Part shown: positions 17,950 through 28,659 of the stretch, piece by piece | How positions within the stretch are numbered: position 1 is the stretch's first letter | Layout: every line of letters begins with the position of its first letter | Assembly (NCBI RefSeq): GCF_002022505.1 | Contig: NZ_CP019781.1 | Span: forward strand, 806,001 to 870,000 | Direction of reading: 5' to 3' | From: Bartonella sp. WD16.2 | Lineage (GTDB): Bacteria > Pseudomonadota > Alphaproteobacteria > Rhizobiales > Rhizobiaceae | DNA: 64,000 nucleotides | Notes under the pieces: model-generated | What the model was told of the DNA's origin: nothing | Databases searched by the model: none | Seen by the model: the letters and a program-made list of their open reading frames with translations, nothing else | Made by a program: the position numbers and the translations under genes

Positions 17950-19140
17950 TTACATTATTGCTTTTAATCCATCACCAGGATGTATTCCTTCTCGCATCAA
18001 TAAATTACGCAACGATGAGAAATTACGTAACAATTCGAATCCGACGCTTCGTATAATATGAACAGGCAGCATATTGGAAAGTAAAGTATAATTAAATGTA
18101 TGAACAAATCCGCTACGAATAAATATATCAGGTTTACGACGCCAATTATATTGTGCAATAATTGTTTTAAAATTAGAATTGGATATCTGGTTAGGTAAGA
18201 TATCAATTAAAGTTTGAATATCACGAAATCCTAAATTAAATCCTTGTGCCCCAATAGGGGGAAAAACATGAGCTGCTTCACCCACTAAAATTGTTCTATT
18301 TGCAGCAAAACAATGAGGGATAAGGCCAAAAAGAGGGCATGTTTGAACCGCCGTTTTTACCGTTATCTCACCAAGTATTGATTGCATCTGATCTTCAATC
18401 ACTTTTGCTATTGCCCTTGATTGCATATTTAATAACTTTTTGGCACGTGAGGGATTAGTAACCCACACAAGACTAGATGTATTTCCTGGTAATGGAACCT
18501 GTGTAAAAGGACCATCTTCTGTATGAAATTCAGTTGATATGTTTTGATGAGGTAACTTATGTGCAAAATTTAAAATAAGTGCTGTCTGCGGATAATTCCA
18601 TTGTTTAACTCTAATTCCAGCTGCCACTCGCGTTGGAGAATGACAACCGTCAGCTGCAACAATAAATGATACTTGAATAATTTTACCATCCGAGAGAGTA
18701 ATATTTACATGATCTTGTCGGTGATGAAAAGATTTTGCTAAAGAAAAAAATCTTATAACGCCTGATGTGCACTCAATGGCATTCATTAAAGCATTGTTCA
18801 GTTTTAAATTGGGAATATTATAGCCAAAAGCCTTTTTACCAATTTCAGAAGAACAAAAATTTACAGTAGGAGCACGTACAATCCTAGAGGTTGCATCAAT
18901 GATTCTCATTAAAGATAAAGCTGCAGCATGAGATTTGACAGTTTCCCAAATATTTAACCTTTGAAGCGCATGAATTGCTGGCATCATAAGAGCAGTTGTC
19001 CGTAATTCATTTACGCGAGTAGGGGGCCCAATAAGAAAAACAGTATAACCTTTCTGAGCAAGACTAAGTGCTGCTAACATACCAACAGGACCCGCACCAA
19101 TAACAGCTACATCTCTATGTTCATTTTTTTCAAATATCAC
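17950..19140 (-). CDS. UbiH/Coq6-family FAD monooxygenase (ubiquinone biosynthesis)
   Basis: A 396-residue flavin hydroxylase of the UbiH/UbiF/VisC/Coq6 family, which adds hydroxyl groups to the ubiquinone ring at the membrane surface. The FAD-binding Rossmann motif is AVIGAGPVGMLAALSLAQKG (residues about 11-30). The second motif is VAADGCHSPTR, and the third, GEAAHVFPPIGAQGFNLGFRD, is the family signature. The start is GTG 19140; no ATG fits. The ring position it hydroxylates cannot be told from sequence. It is divergent from pcs. Confidence 0.88.
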   Translation of the reverse strand: MIFEKNEHRDVAVIGAGPVGMLAALSLAQKGYTVFLIGPPTRVNELRTTALMMPAIHALQRLNIWETVKSHAAALSLMRIIDATSRIVRAPTVNFCSSEIGKKAFGYNIPNLKLNNALMNAIECTSGVIRFFSLAKSFHHRQDHVNITLSDGKIIQVSFIVAADGCHSPTRVAAGIRVKQWNYPQTALILNFAHKLPHQNISTEFHTEDGPFTQVPLPGNTSSLVWVTNPSRAKKLLNMQSRAIAKVIEDQMQSILGEITVKTAVQTCPLFGLIPHCFAANRTILVGEAAHVFPPIGAQGFNLGFRDIQTLIDILPNQISNSNFKTIIAQYNWRRKPDIFIRSGFVHTFNYTLLSNMLPVHIIRSVGFELLRNFSSLRNLLMREGIHPGDGLKAIM

Positions 19141-19344
19141 AACAGTTTAAATCTTTCTAATTTACTAATTGCTTTAATGATTTTAAATAAAAAGACTCTT
19201 TTCTTATTACATAATGTAATAAATATTGCGATATAAAAAAAATGGTAACCTTGTACTCTTTTTACAGATTAGTCATACAATATGAAGAGAAAAATGATAC
19301 GCGGATAAAATGAACAAAGACTTAAAAATGAGGATAGAAAAACA

Positions 19345-20121
19345 TTGAGACGTAAACTAACAAGAAAAATCAAAACCAACACTGATCGATTGCGCTCCAA
19401 AACAGTAACAATGCCACAGGCAAGGGCTTTCTCTGTCCATTTGCTAACAGCTTCAGGTTCGTTTTTAGCATTTCTTTCTTTAATAGCTGCATCTAAAAAA
19501 GAATGGATCGCTATGTTTTATTGGCTTGGACTCGCACTTCTTGTTGATGGTATTGATGGGCCAATAGCACGTAAGCTTAATGTAAAATCTATACTTCCAA
19601 CATGGTCTGGTGAACTGCTAGATAACATTATTGATTATGTAACTTATGTTTTAATTCCAGCCTTTGCACTTTATCAAAGCGGTTTTATGGGAGCAGAGTT
19701 ATCATTCTTATTAAGTGCTATTATTGTCATTTCATCAGCCATTTATTATGCAGATACCGGAATGAAAACTAAAGAAAATTTCTTTAAAGGATTTCCTGTT
19801 GTTTGGAATATGATGATTTTCACGCTTTTCGTGGTGAGGCCTGAAGAATGGGTTGCCTTCGTTATTATTTTTTTATCGGCAATTTTATCTTTTTTACCAA
19901 TTTATTTTATCCACCCAATAAGAGTTGTTCGCTTACGTATACTTAATCTTTTAGTTTTTTTCGCGTGGTGTTCCTTTGGTATTGCTGCATTTTTTTATCA
20001 ACTTAACGCTCCATATTGGATTAAAATAGGAATTTCAATCACTGGTATTTATATTTATTGTATTGGTGCCGTTATGCAATTATTTCCTACATTAGGCGCA
20101 CAAAAAAATAATCGGAAATAA
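19345..20121 (+). CDS. pcs: Phosphatidylcholine synthase
   Basis: Integral membrane CDP-alcohol phosphatidyltransferase that condenses choline directly with CDP-diacylglycerol to make phosphatidylcholine, a pathway typical of host-associated Rhizobiales. The catalytic motif is clear: DGIDGPIARKLNVK then WSGELLDNIIDY, keeping the DG..AR..G..D..D pattern near residues 70-105. About eight hydrophobic segments follow, ending FPTLGAQKNNRK. TTG 19345 has AGGA ten bases upstream and gives 258 residues. ATG 19411 (MPQARAFSV) would give a 236-residue protein that also retains the whole domain, so the start is not certain. Confidence 0.93.
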   Translation: MRRKLTRKIKTNTDRLRSKTVTMPQARAFSVHLLTASGSFLAFLSLIAASKKEWIAMFYWLGLALLVDGIDGPIARKLNVKSILPTWSGELLDNIIDYVTYVLIPAFALYQSGFMGAELSFLLSAIIVISSAIYYADTGMKTKENFFKGFPVVWNMMIFTLFVVRPEEWVAFVIIFLSAILSFLPIYFIHPIRVVRLRILNLLVFFAWCSFGIAAFFYQLNAPYWIKIGISITGIYIYCIGAVMQLFPTLGAQKNNRK

Positions 20122-20332
20122 TAATAACTATTGTCAGAAAATAATAGATTCAGCTTTTATCAATAAATTTAAAATATATAGGCTATCTTTGTTATTTATT
20201 AGTTTAAAAAGTTCCATAATATATATTATGCGATTTTAAGATACTGCCAATGCAGGAGCTACTGTTTCATAACTTAAAGCAATTTTTGAATGGACTGAAA
20301 ACAGTATGGAATCAAAAATCCCTAACTTCTAT

Positions 20333-20357
20333 ATAACCCATTGATTTTATTGATATT

Positions 20358-20358
<1 letters not shown>
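20333..20358 (+). repeat. 26-bp repeat, copy 2, inverted relative to the copy at 16231-16256
   Basis: Same 26-base sequence as 16231-16256 on the other strand, with one mismatch. Its end abuts the CCA end of tRNA-Arg, the last base being shared. The two copies bracket about 4.1 kb that carries tRNA-Ser, the orphan pair, the NUDIX gene, the UbiH-type gene and pcs. Confidence 0.75.
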
Positions 20359-20434
<76 letters not shown>

Positions 20435-20468
20435 AACTGATGATCACTTTTTAAAAAATATTTTTTCG

Positions 20469-20777
20469 TTAGTGCGTCCAAGATTGTTGCCGATCACTAC
20501 GAAAATTATCAGAATAAGAAATAGCGCGCCGAAAAGAAGACTTACATGAATTTTCTACACGATAAGGAATAGAATTTTTGAGAGCGAAAGCAATAGCTTC
20601 TTCTTTCATTTTAAACCGAATTTTTATCTGACTATTCATATCTGATGTCGCTGTATATCCCATAAGAGGCTCAAGCATTTTTGCTTGCTCCGGCTCATAC
20701 TGCAGAACCCAAAAACCAATATTTGCCTTGCCTGACTGCATTGATGTTTTCGCTGGACTATAAATACGTGCAACCAT
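20469..20777 (-). CDS. NDUFS4-like complex I accessory subunit (ETC complex I conserved region)
   Basis: A 102-residue protein of the ETC_C1_NDUFA/NDUFS4 family, an accessory subunit of respiratory complex I found in Alphaproteobacteria and mitochondria. Family marks are the N-terminal ARIYSPAKTSMQSGKANIGFW, the internal MGYTATSDMNSQIKIRFK, and the C-terminal YSDNFRSDRQQSWTH, which is nearly universal. ATG 20777 (MVARIY) has AAAGGAAAAG upstream; an upstream in-frame extension to 20801 has no support. It lies between tRNA-Arg and tRNA-Pro, away from any nuo genes. A decayed copy is present at 34185-34345. Confidence 0.92.
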   Translation of the reverse strand: MVARIYSPAKTSMQSGKANIGFWVLQYEPEQAKMLEPLMGYTATSDMNSQIKIRFKMKEEAIAFALKNSIPYRVENSCKSSFRRAISYSDNFRSDRQQSWTH

Positions 20778-20850
20778 ATTCTTTTCCTTTAGACGACACA
20801 ACGTTTGAATAACAAACAGTACTGTACGCTACTCAATAAATCCATTATTA

Positions 20851-20927
20851 TGGTCGGAGCGATAGGATTTGAACCTACGACCCCCTGATCCCAAATCAGG
20901 TGCGCTACCAGACTGCGCTACGCTCCG
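20851..20927 (-). tRNA. tRNA-Pro (anticodon TGG)
   Basis: Minus strand, 77 bases including CCA. The acceptor CGGAGCG pairs with CGCTCCG, the D-arm is GTAGCGCAGTCTGGTAGCGC, the anticodon arm CCTGATTTGGGATCAGG gives TGG, and the T-arm is GTAGGTTCAAATCCTAT. It reads CCN proline codons. Confidence 0.97.
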
Positions 20928-21557
20928 CGATTTATATTTGATGTCCCTTCCCTAAAATTTTCACAACAGAAGTGCAAGTGTAAAACATATTTTTAAAAAA
21001 TTTTTTCTCTTTTTTTATGAATAATAATTTTTTCAAACATTTCTTACCGCCAATAACATTGTTATAAGCAGAAAAAATGACATCTCTAAAAAAGTTTAAA
21101 TCGTGCAATAAACTGTGTAAGTTAAAAAATTCCATACATAATTTCTTTAATTAACCTTATTACTTTATCCATAGAATAGCGACTAATATAATTTAAAACA
21201 TAAATAATTTAAACACAGTAAAAACTACCCCCTATTTTCGCATTTATAAATAATTCTACTCAATAAAGTTTACAGCCTATTGATAACAGATCAATATACA
21301 ATTGAAATAAAATAAATGTTTGCAGTACCCAAACTACAAAATTTCCGTACAAAAAACAAACTGCCTCTTCACTTCTTATTTATATGAAATAGCTAATTTG
21401 ACCTTTCAAAGTTAACCAATGAGGTATTACTAAATAGTACATTATCAGTTAAATAAAAGCAAAAAACTTAGAAAATCTCTTTTATCTGGGTACTTCAAAA
21501 CAACAGCATAACCACGTTTTTCATTAAAATAATTGAGAAAACACTTAAAAATAACAT
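20928..21557. other. 630-base gene-free stretch between tRNA-Pro and hdaA
   Basis: AT-rich DNA with no credible gene on either strand. The longest frame (minus, 20932-21135) is lysine- and phenylalanine-rich low-complexity sequence without a family. In other Alphaproteobacteria ppk usually follows hdaA at this place, whereas here ppk is 27 kb away, so this may be a rearrangement scar. Confidence 0.5.
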
Positions 21558-22247
21558 TTATTGCATTTGCGTATTAATGACTTCACCAATGACAGAACGT
21601 GTTATTTTGCTTTTTCTTTGCAATGCTAATCTGTCAACAGAATCAATAATGCATTTTAATGCAAATAAGGAACGTTCACAACGACTCACAAGATAGCGGA
21701 TAATATCTGAATGAACAGTAATCTGCCGATCTGAAAAAAGTTTAAATGCGATAGCTGTTAACAGTGCATCATCAGGCTGATCAATCTCAACTAACATAAC
21801 TGAATTAAGACGACTTTTTAGATCATTTAGCTTCAAATCCCATGTAGACGGTAATGTGCGAGCAGTTATCAATAAAGTAGCTTGACGCACATTGAGATTT
21901 GCTTGCTTAATACTATTAATCAAATGAAAAAGTCCAATTTCATTGATTTTCCCCGCATCAATATCCTCAATTAAAAGTGATCTACCTGAAGAAGCTGCAG
22001 TAATTACTTGGTCAATTTCATCACGATGAACAATTAAAGCATTAGCTTTTTGTAGCCATACGCTAGAAAAATGCGTTTTTCCAGAACCTTCTTTTCCAAC
22101 CAAAACAGCAATAGGTAATACCCAATTTGGCCAATGATCAACCAACTGAAAAGCCACACGATTACTATCTGTAACTACCAAATCATCCCGTTGGAAAACC
22201 GACTCATAGGAAAACTCTAAAGGTAATTGTGTCTCGTATTCATTCAT
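21558..22247 (-). CDS. hdaA: HdaA, DnaA-related regulator of replication initiation
   Basis: A 229-residue AAA+ protein that stimulates hydrolysis of DnaA-bound ATP with the DNA-loaded sliding clamp. It has an N-terminal clamp-binding motif QLPLEF (residues 7-12), a Walker A GKEGSGKTH (about 52-60), a Walker B-like LLIEDID, and then an AAA+ lid (FSDRQITVHSDIIRYLVSRCERS). Unlike DnaA it lacks the C-terminal DNA-binding domain. It overlaps perM by ATGA, which implies co-translation. Confidence 0.93.
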   Translation of the reverse strand: MNEYETQLPLEFSYESVFQRDDLVVTDSNRVAFQLVDHWPNWVLPIAVLVGKEGSGKTHFSSVWLQKANALIVHRDEIDQVITAASSGRSLLIEDIDAGKINEIGLFHLINSIKQANLNVRQATLLITARTLPSTWDLKLNDLKSRLNSVMLVEIDQPDDALLTAIAFKLFSDRQITVHSDIIRYLVSRCERSLFALKCIIDSVDRLALQRKSKITRSVIGEVINTQMQ

Positions 22248-23455
22248 TCTACTGACCCCGAATTCTCACTTTGTGAATACATTTGAGAATTAAGATAAGT
22301 ATGAAGAGCAAAACGAACCAAAACACCAATGGCAGCAGAGGCAGGAACAGCAATCAACATGCCCGTAAAACCAAATAACGAACCAAAAGCAAAAAGTGCA
22401 AACATCAACCATACCGGATGAAGCCCTACTGATGAGCCCACAAGCTTCGGTTGAAGAATATAACCTTCAATAAATTGACCAATAAAAAAAACAACCATAA
22501 TAATAATAATCCGACCCCAATTATCTGGATAAAACTGGACCCATGCAACCCCACCAGATAAAATAAAACCACTCATTGTACCAATATAAGGAATAAAACT
22601 GATGAGACCAATAAACATACCAATTAAAAGACCAAAATGAAGTCCTGTAATAGTTAGACCAATAGCATAATACCCCCCCAATATCAAACAAACCGTTCCT
22701 TGCCCACGAACAAAACCCGCAATAGCTCTATCCATTTCGTAAAAAATACTGCGGACAGTTTCAAGATGATTCCGTGGTATCCAAGAATCAACTGCCTCAA
22801 CCATACGCTGCCAATCCAGCAACATATAAAATGCTACCACAGGTGCTACAACAAGCAGACTGATAATATTAACAATAGATTTTCCTGATCTTAAAAGTGA
22901 ATTTAAAAGAGATGTAATAAAATCAGAGCTTTGCCCTAAAAGAACTTTAATATCGGTCTGTAATTCATTTGGATCACTACCAAAATAACGCCCTACCCAA
23001 TCAAAATTAGATTCAGTAAAAAAATTTTGAATACGACTAACATAAATTGGTAAACCACTACTCACAAATTGTTGTATTTGCCAACTGGCAATAGGAATTA
23101 AAATTGTTAAAGCAACAACAAAAATGATAACAATAAACAAGGTAATTAAAATTGTACCAAAAACACGACGAATACCAACTTTTTCAAGTAATTGTACAAT
23201 CGGATTAAGAAAATAAGCCAATACAATCCCTGCTACAAAAGGAAGCAAAACTGCTCCAAAAACAAACATAAAGATAACAAAAAAAATCAATGTCCCAAGC
23301 CAGAAAAAAACTTGTTTTTTCATACTGTTTGGTAAAGGTACTTGTTTATAAGCTGGAACATAAGAAGTATAACGGCCTCGAAGGCTACTTTTTTTGATTT
23401 TCTCTTTCATTGACTGCAAAGTAGGGTTATTATGACTATCTGATATTTTATTCAT
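22244..23455 (-). CDS. AI-2E/PerM family membrane transporter
   Basis: A 403-residue multi-pass membrane protein of the AI-2E transporter (PerM/YdiK) family. A cytoplasmic tail of about 45 residues is followed by the first pair of membrane helices (VFFWLGTLIFFVIFMFVFGA), a central loop, and a C-terminal helix bundle with family segments RGQGTVCLILGGYYAIGL, GLISFIPYIGTM and GLHPVWLMFALFAFGSLFGF. The transported substrate is unknown. Gene order perM-hdaA opposite purM is conserved in Alphaproteobacteria. Confidence 0.9.
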   Translation of the reverse strand: MNKISDSHNNPTLQSMKEKIKKSSLRGRYTSYVPAYKQVPLPNSMKKQVFFWLGTLIFFVIFMFVFGAVLLPFVAGIVLAYFLNPIVQLLEKVGIRRVFGTILITLFIVIIFVVALTILIPIASWQIQQFVSSGLPIYVSRIQNFFTESNFDWVGRYFGSDPNELQTDIKVLLGQSSDFITSLLNSLLRSGKSIVNIISLLVVAPVVAFYMLLDWQRMVEAVDSWIPRNHLETVRSIFYEMDRAIAGFVRGQGTVCLILGGYYAIGLTITGLHFGLLIGMFIGLISFIPYIGTMSGFILSGGVAWVQFYPDNWGRIIIIMVVFFIGQFIEGYILQPKLVGSSVGLHPVWLMFALFAFGSLFGFTGMLIAVPASAAIGVLVRFALHTYLNSQMYSQSENSGSVE

Positions 23456-23623
23456 CTATATCCTCAAAAAATCCTTTTAAAAGATTATGCAACTTCTTTC
23501 GTTTAGGTTCAAGGTAAACAATCATTTATTTCTGGATATTAAATATTAAATTTCTTGCAGAAATAGCGCTATCATGGCATTGCGTAAACAACATTAAATT
23601 GATTTTTCATAAAGAAGGCTCCA

Positions 23624-24706
23624 ATGAGCAACAAAAATCCGATAAATAATAAACCTAATAATCTTACTTATGTAGCAGCTGGTGTTGATATTGATATGGG
23701 TAACACTATGATAGAAAATATCAAACCCTATATACGCTCAACAAAACGAGTAGGTGCAGATGGAGAAATCGGCGGTTTTGGTGGCTTATTTGATTTAAAA
23801 GCAGCAGGCTTTACAGACCCCATTCTTGTGGCAGCTAATGATGGTGTAGGTACAAAATTAAAAATTGCTATTGAAATAGGTATTCATAATACTGTTGGTA
23901 TTGATCTTGTAGCCATGTGCGTTAATGATTTAATTGTCCAAGGTGCTGAACCTCTTTTTTTCTTAGATTATTTTGCAACTGGAAAACTTGATGCTACACA
24001 AGGTGCTGAAATCATTTCAGGCATTGCAATAGGATGTCAGCAAGCAAACGTTGCTCTTATTGGAGGAGAAACTGCGGAAATGCCTGGAATGTACGTAAAC
24101 GGAGATTATGACTTAGCAGGTTTTGCTGTAGGAGCTGTTGAACGTAATTCATTGTTGCCCTCAAAAGATCTTACAGAAGGTGATATTATTTTAGGTCTTA
24201 GTTCATCCGGTATTCATTCTAATGGTTTTTCTCTCGTCAGGAAAATCGTTAAACAAAGTGATTTAAAATGGAATGACCCTGCCCCCTTTAACCCTAAAAT
24301 AAACCTTGGAGAAGCACTTCTTACACCAACTCGCATTTATGTTAAATCACTATTGTCAATTATACGAAACTATAAAGGAATTAAAGCTCTCGCCCATATC
24401 ACAGGTGGCGGTTTTCCAGAAAATATTCCACGCGTACTCCCCTCCTCCCTTTGCGCTGAAATTAATCTTTCTGCTATCAATATTCCGTCAGTATTTTCAT
24501 GGATTGCCAAACAAGGTAAAATACAGAAAACAGAAATGTTACGAACATTCAATTGTGGTATTGGTATGGTTATTATTGTAGCACAAAACTCAATTGAAGC
24601 TGTTACACAAGCACTCAAATCGCAAGGAGAAACAGTTACCTTACTCGGTATTTTAACAAAATGCCAAAATAAAAGAATTACTTATAAAGGTGAGCTTCAT
24701 CTGTGA
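23624..24706 (+). CDS. purM: Phosphoribosylformylglycinamidine cyclo-ligase (AIR synthetase)
   Basis: Fifth step of IMP synthesis: ATP-dependent closure of FGAM to aminoimidazole ribonucleotide. The 360-residue protein has [20 protein letters not shown] at the start, [20 protein letters not shown], the signature [37 protein letters not shown] and [17 protein letters not shown] 23624 has AAGAAGG upstream. It overlaps purN by four bases (GTGA) and is divergent from perM. Confidence 0.96.
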   Translation: MSNKNPINNKPNNLTYVAAGVDIDMGNTMIENIKPYIRSTKRVGADGEIGGFGGLFDLKAAGFTDPILVAANDGVGTKLKIAIEIGIHNTVGIDLVAMCVNDLIVQGAEPLFFLDYFATGKLDATQGAEIISGIAIGCQQANVALIGGETAEMPGMYVNGDYDLAGFAVGAVERNSLLPSKDLTEGDIILGLSSSGIHSNGFSLVRKIVKQSDLKWNDPAPFNPKINLGEALLTPTRIYVKSLLSIIRNYKGIKALAHITGGGFPENIPRVLPSSLCAEINLSAINIPSVFSWIAKQGKIQKTEMLRTFNCGIGMVIIVAQNSIEAVTQALKSQGETVTLLGILTKCQNKRITYKGELHL

Positions 24707-25320
24707 AAAAAAAAGTAATTATTTTTATTTCCGGCAATGGTTCCAATATGGTTTCCCTTGCTAAAGCAAGTAAACAAACTAATTATCCTGCTGAAATTAT
24801 TGCAGTTATTTGTGATAAACCCCATGCTTCTGGTATTGAAAAGGCACGTGATAATAGCTTGCCTATTCATATTGTAGATCGTAAAAATTATCCAACTAAA
24901 GAAGCCCATGAAGAATCTATTCTTACTATTTTAGCCCAATATCAACCAGATATTATTTGCTTAGCTGGTTATATGCGGCTTATTTCACCACATTTCATAA
25001 AACCCTATGAAGGACGGATTCTTAATATCCACCCTTCCCTTTTACCTTCATTTAAAGGTTTAAATACCCATGAAAGAGTTCTGCAAGCAGGTGTTAAAAT
25101 TACTGGTTGTACAGTTCATCTTGTTACAGAAGCAATGGATGAAGGAAAGATTCTTGCCCAAGCCGCTGTTCCAGTGTGCCCCAATGACACTCCTGAAATG
25201 TTAGCGCAAAGAGTTCTTCAAGTTGAGCATAAGCTTTACCCCGAAGCCTTAAAAGCATTCATTAAAGGTAATGATAACGATAAAATAATAGATTATCAAC
25301 AGCAGCTTTTATCATTTTAA
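24703..25320 (+). CDS. purN: Phosphoribosylglycinamide formyltransferase
   Basis: Transfers a formyl group from 10-formyl-THF to GAR in purine synthesis. The 205-residue protein has the start [15 protein letters not shown], the catalytic segment [25 protein letters not shown] (Asn-His) and [20 protein letters not shown] with the catalytic Asp. The start is GTG 24703, overlapping the purM stop, followed by a run of nine A residues. Length is slightly under that of many rhizobial homologs but within range. Confidence 0.95.
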   Translation: MKKKVIIFISGNGSNMVSLAKASKQTNYPAEIIAVICDKPHASGIEKARDNSLPIHIVDRKNYPTKEAHEESILTILAQYQPDIICLAGYMRLISPHFIKPYEGRILNIHPSLLPSFKGLNTHERVLQAGVKITGCTVHLVTEAMDEGKILAQAAVPVCPNDTPEMLAQRVLQVEHKLYPEALKAFIKGNDNDKIIDYQQQLLSF

Positions 25321-25894
25321 AACAGTCTCTTATGCCAAAGATTTCTCCTAAATTCACTTATTTATTTTCTAGATTAATGAATACAAATTTTGATATAAAA
25401 ACTTATTATTCTTCATCAATTATTTTGCAAATATTAGAGTATTTTTTGGTTTTTTAATTGTAAATGGCTATTCATTTCCTTTGATCATTGCATAAATTAT
25501 CTTTGTTTATTCATCGTAAACTAAAAGTATATTCTACAAACCGATAACTAAAATATGATGGATATTTTACATTCAGAAAAACGTTTATTGTATTATAATC
25601 ATTTCTACCAAAAGAATCTTTAAACAAAATAGGCTTAATTGATGAAGAATAGTCTATAAAACATCACATAAATAAATACGTATTTCATGTACAGCAAAAT
25701 AGAATTAACTTTTATCTCAAAATACAGTTAGCTTTTTATATATTTGAAACATTATATTATTTATTTCACACTCAAATTTTTAGGTTTTGATCATTTTAGG
25801 TGATTATTTCTATTTATAAGCTTTTTAATTAAATAAAATGCGCCACATTTGGTTTTATTTCTTCTTCATAAGAAGAATATGATCGACAATATTT
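25321..25894. other. 574-base gene-free stretch between convergent purN and cckA
   Basis: No credible gene on either strand. The only structure seen is TTCTTCTT-CAT-AAGAAGAA near 25860-25878, a perfect 8-bp stem 17 bases beyond the cckA stop, without a T-run. It may terminate cckA transcription. Confidence 0.45.
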
Positions 25895-28438
25895 TTACTG
25901 TACTAACATTTCTTTAACAGCTAAAACCAGCTGTTTGAGTGTAAATGGCTTAGATAAAAATCCGAAAACAGCATCTTTTGAAAGATTCTTAGTAAAAGCA
26001 TCTTTTGCATACCCTGAAACAAAAATAAATTTGATTTCAGGATATTTTTTACGCACTTCCTTGAGCAAAGTCGGCCCATCCATTTCTGGCATAACTACAT
26101 CGGAAACAATAATATCAACAGCCCCTTTATTTTCTTCAAGTACAGCAAGCGCTTCCACTCCACTCGCAGCTTCTAAAACAGTATATCCTCTCATTTGAAG
26201 AGCTTTTACCCCACCCATTCTAACAGCGTCTTCATCTTCAACCAATAAAACAGTAGCAAAACCGGTTAAGTCTGTATTTTTTTCTTGCTCTTCTATTTTT
26301 TCAATTTGTGGAAAAATCTCATTGCTGACATTAGAAATATAACGAGGTAGAAAAATATGAAATGTCGTTCCTTTTCCTTCTTGGCTATCACAGTAAATAT
26401 AACCACCTGTTTGCTTGACAATGCCATAAACCATTGACAACCCAAGTCCTGTTCCTTTCCCAACTTCTTTTGTTGTAAAAAACGGCTCAAACATTTTTTC
26501 CTGCACAAAAGAAGATATACCTTCTCCTGTATCTGAAATGGTCAATTGCACATATTCACCACTCACAAAGCCAACATAATTAAATTCAGCACTTTGTTGT
26601 TTCGTAATATTGTTCGTTTTAATTGTTATCAGACCTCCATTCGACATAGCGTCACGTGCATTAATCACTAAATTCATAATAACACGTTGAAAAGAAGCTT
26701 GATCAACTTTAACACTCCATAGATCTCTTCCATGAATAATTTTTAACTGAATATTATTTCCTAAAAGAGATAAAATAAGGTTGCGGATATCGGATAAAAG
26801 TTCTGTAAAATCAACTTTTTCAGGCTTAAGTGTTTGTTTTCTAGAAAAAGCTAATAATTGTTGCACAAGTGCAGCGGCACGATTAGCATTATTTTTGATA
26901 TTGATAAGATCAGCATGCGCTGGATCAGAACTACGGTGCGTATTTAAAAGGAGATCACATGACATTAAAATTGCTGTTAAAACATTATTAAAATCATGTG
27001 CAATACCACCTGCTAACTGCCCAACAGCTTGCATCTTTTGATTTTGTACCATTTTATCTTCAAGTGTTTTTTGTTCTGTTGTTTCTATAACAGACACAAT
27101 CACCAAATCTTGTAATGCATCATTATGATATTGTATCATAGACACAAGATGAAGATGAAAATGGCGCTCTTTATTATTTTCTAATATTATGTCTATTGAA
27201 ATTGGATCATTTTTATTCTTTGCAATCTTCTCAAATGCATGCTCTAATTGAACACGACCTTGATGAGATATAATATCATAAAAATTGACAATTTTGCCAG
27301 AACACTCCATCAATACTAAAAAAGAGTTATTGATATGAACAAACTGTCCTTTCTGATCAACTACAGCTATTGCAAAAGGACTTGCATCAAAATACTCTAT
27401 CAATGTATTTGGCAACTTTAATTGATAATCGCTTTCGCTTTTTTGTATTGACTGCGGTATTATAACAATGCGATAAATAGCGCCACCTTCTAAGAAAGAA
27501 GAGATACATATAAAACAATTCAATACTTTTTTATCACCAGTCTCTGAAGTTAAAAACAAAGAAAACATATAAGGTGTAGTACAATTTGAATTGTAATGTT
27601 CATGACTTTGTAAACAAATATCACTCCATACACTATTAACTCCAGAAGCACTAAAGAACTGATCAAAATTATATTGACCAATAGTAAAATTTGCCAAATC
27701 GATCGAAAACCATTCGGCAAAAACCGCATTTGCATAAACAACAACTCCTTGCACATTAACAGATAAAAACCCAACAGGAGCTTGATCTAAATGATTGATA
27801 GCTTCTTGAAGATTCAAACAAAAATCTTCCCGGCATTCCTCCAAATGTGAAATATCAGCGATACGCCAAAATAAAAATTTTTTTCTCCATTGTAGTATCG
27901 GTTGAACAGAAATATTATACCATACAGTGTCTTTCTGAATAGAATGAATAAAAATTGATCGGTCTATCTTTAATGTTTCTTGAGCTGCAAGATTGTTAAA
28001 TGCTGCAACTTTCAAGCGATATAAAAGCGCGCTAGCACCTGGAAGATCAGCAATAACTGCATAACAAGAAGCCCCAGGTTTATAAGTAAAAATTTTCTGA
28101 TAATTCTGATTAGAATAATAAACAAAACCTGATAAATCAGATATTATAATTGCATCATCTATTTCGTTAAAAACACCAAAATCTAAGCTTTTATGCAATG
28201 GCCCGATATCATATCTCAAAACACCCATTCCTATCAGAAAAAGTGCAGCAATGCCTATAATCGCTAAAATTAAAAAAGATATCAAAGCAGCTTGATGAAA
28301 ATAGCTTTGCGGATAAAAAATGCCCAAAAAACCCATAATGAGCAAAAAAACTATAACAAAAAAAAGCCTCCAAACCATTGCTCCCCACCGCATAGAAGGA
28401 GGTAATAATTTGTCCATGCTATTAAAATCTTTATTCAT
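25895..28438 (-). CDS. cckA: CckA, hybrid histidine kinase of the CtrA cell-cycle phosphorelay
   Basis: An 847-residue membrane kinase/phosphatase that passes phosphate through ChpT to CtrA. Two membrane segments occupy about residues 20-75 (LFFVIVFLLIMGFLGIFYP, LISFLILAIIGIAALFLIG). PAS-type sensory regions follow. The HisKA box is QLAGGIAHDFNNVLTAI with the phospho-His, then the HATPase motifs MNLVINARDAM, LTISDTGEGI and GKGTGLGLSMVYGIVKQTGG. The C-terminal receiver domain has VLLVEDEDAVR and IIVSDVVMPEMDGPTLL with the phospho-Asp, and K in FLSKPF. It is divergent from the FliO-like gene. Confidence 0.95.
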   Translation of the reverse strand: MNKDFNSMDKLLPPSMRWGAMVWRLFFVIVFLLIMGFLGIFYPQSYFHQAALISFLILAIIGIAALFLIGMGVLRYDIGPLHKSLDFGVFNEIDDAIIISDLSGFVYYSNQNYQKIFTYKPGASCYAVIADLPGASALLYRLKVAAFNNLAAQETLKIDRSIFIHSIQKDTVWYNISVQPILQWRKKFLFWRIADISHLEECREDFCLNLQEAINHLDQAPVGFLSVNVQGVVVYANAVFAEWFSIDLANFTIGQYNFDQFFSASGVNSVWSDICLQSHEHYNSNCTTPYMFSLFLTSETGDKKVLNCFICISSFLEGGAIYRIVIIPQSIQKSESDYQLKLPNTLIEYFDASPFAIAVVDQKGQFVHINNSFLVLMECSGKIVNFYDIISHQGRVQLEHAFEKIAKNKNDPISIDIILENNKERHFHLHLVSMIQYHNDALQDLVIVSVIETTEQKTLEDKMVQNQKMQAVGQLAGGIAHDFNNVLTAILMSCDLLLNTHRSSDPAHADLINIKNNANRAAALVQQLLAFSRKQTLKPEKVDFTELLSDIRNLILSLLGNNIQLKIIHGRDLWSVKVDQASFQRVIMNLVINARDAMSNGGLITIKTNNITKQQSAEFNYVGFVSGEYVQLTISDTGEGISSFVQEKMFEPFFTTKEVGKGTGLGLSMVYGIVKQTGGYIYCDSQEGKGTTFHIFLPRYISNVSNEIFPQIEKIEEQEKNTDLTGFATVLLVEDEDAVRMGGVKALQMRGYTVLEAASGVEALAVLEENKGAVDIIVSDVVMPEMDGPTLLKEVRKKYPEIKFIFVSGYAKDAFTKNLSKDAVFGFLSKPFTLKQLVLAVKEMLVQ

Positions 28439-28659
28439 CTTCTATCTGTCTCGATTGTAGATGCTTCATGAAGTTTAAAATACCTTCAATAATCACTATA
28501 TGAAGGATATGCTATAATCCTTCATATTATACTTAATATAAGTATATTTGCTCAACGGAAATCACTCAACATTTCACATTTATTGAACTTCTTAAAATAA
28601 TTTATAAACTTACATAATAAAAAACGATGATTTCATTAATGAAATGAGGAAAAAACAGT

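Noticed and set aside
20932..21135. 67-codon minus-strand frame after tRNA-Pro
   Set aside because: Composition is Lys/Phe-rich low-complexity sequence expected from AT-rich DNA; no family marks.
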